Of a stretch of 50,921 nt of DNA, positions 50,586 to 50,921 are shown in pieces. Numbering within the stretch: position 1 is the stretch's first letter; each line of letters begins with the position of its first letter. Below the pieces are notes generated by a model that was not told the origin of the DNA, did no database searches, and was given only the letters and a program-made list of their open reading frames with translations. Source of the stretch: Flavobacteriales bacterium (GTDB lineage: Bacteria > Bacteroidota > Bacteroidia > Flavobacteriales > Flavobacteriaceae); assembly GCA_027061855.1 (NCBI GenBank), contig JAMOVT010000029.1, positions 1-50,921 of the forward strand, given 5' to 3'. The position numbers and the translations under genes were made by a program.

Positions 50586-50921
50586 TTAACATCCCGGACA
50601 TTGATTCCGGACACTTTCCTTAATTTCTTTTCCTTTATAATTTTTGATAAAGGCTTTTTTAAATTCGTTGGCCAATTTTCTGGCGGTTTCATCGTATTTT
50701 TCTTTATCCTCCCAGGTGTTTTTAGGAAATAACACCGAAGAAGGTACGCCCGGAACTGCGGTGGGAATGCTCAGATGAAATAAGGGCTCTTCTATAAAAG
50801 TAGCGTCTTTTAACTTTCCGTCTATTGCCGCCTCGACCATTTTACGGGTATAATCGAGCTTGATTCTCTCTCCCACTCCATAAGGGCCTCCGGTCCAACC
50901 GGTATTGATTAAATATACATC
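50586..50921 (-). CDS. pckA: Phosphoenolpyruvate carboxykinase (ATP), C-terminal part (5' end outside window)
   Basis: Converts oxaloacetate and ATP to phosphoenolpyruvate in gluconeogenesis. Reading in from the right edge the frame starts DVYLINTGWTGGPYGVGERIKLDYTRKMVEAAI, the block right after the ATP-binding site in all ATP-type enzymes, and continues ATFIEEPLFHLSIPTAVPGVPSSVLFPKNTW and KYDETARKLANEFKKAF. It ends ESVRNQCPGC; a C-terminal Cys-x-x-Cys is unusual for this enzyme. Only about 111 codons are visible. Confidence 0.95.
   Translation of the reverse strand, partial: DVYLINTGWTGGPYGVGERIKLDYTRKMVEAAIDGKLKDATFIEEPLFHLSIPTAVPGVPSSVLFPKNTWEDKEKYDETARKLANEFKKAFIKNYKGKEIKESVRNQCPGC

Overview
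This is a low-GC chromosomal window from a member of the Bacteroidota, most likely a flavobacterium-like organism. The evidence is a type IX secretion sorting tail on a secreted protein, repeated TAnnTTTG -7 promoter boxes, lipoproteins whose mature N-termini read C-K-K-E-D-D-E-like (a Bacteroidota surface-export signal), and the neighbourhood Fis regulator - lptE - secG - groL. I see no phage, insertion sequence, CRISPR array or plasmid feature. Genus cannot be fixed from the sequence.

Layout. 1-5.5 kb (minus): the start of a cyclophilin, a DUF1931 single-chain histone-fold protein with a good promoter, an APC permease, ribosomal protein L31 type B, a secreted coiled-coil protein whose signal peptide is interrupted by a stop codon, and a MATE exporter. 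5.5-12 kb (minus): a run of genes in which holA, a 110-aa unknown, thiI, lysA, a polytopic membrane protein, a DUF4136 lipoprotein and a small outer-membrane-like protein follow each other. 12-15.6 kb (plus): an HsdR-N-type nuclease-fold protein, a family 2 glycosyltransferase and a lipoprotein M3 peptidase. 15.6-17.9 kb (plus): a structured AT-rich intergenic stretch with a decayed gene start, then four small lipoprotein genes arranged A-B-A-B.

17.9-25.2 kb: an almost complete cytochrome c oxidase locus. On the minus strand the order is heme O synthase, subunits II and I, two different subunits III around subunit IV, a 64-aa membrane protein, Sco and heme A synthase. A DUF420 (CtaM-like) gene diverges from it. 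The shared control region holds a perfect 9-9-9 inverted repeat over the -7 box. 25.2-28.3 kb (minus): a cytosolic M3 peptidase, a NifX-like protein with a His-rich insert, and a LysE exporter. 28.3-32.3 kb (plus): a YbbR-domain protein, coaE and a two-component pair. 32.3-35.5 kb (minus): an ArsC/Spx-like protein, an EamA transporter, YicC and an FAD oxidoreductase in one run.

35.6-40.2 kb (plus): a sigma-54 activator, lptE, a TPR-like protein, secG and groL. The expected groES between secG and groL is missing; a dyad terminator and a sigma-54-like promoter occupy the gap. 40.2-51 kb: tRNA-Ala(GGC), a T9SS-exported protein, gpmI, galE, a small membrane protein, an enoyl-CoA hydratase-family protein, tRNA-Leu(CAA), an S41 protease, a stand-alone PAS protein, dprA, an aminopeptidase P and the 3' end of pckA.

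The points most worth a second look are the DUF1931 histone-fold protein, the A-B-A-B surface-lipoprotein array with its structured upstream region, the operator-like repeat over the oxidase promoter, the missing groES, and the nonsense codon in a signal peptide.
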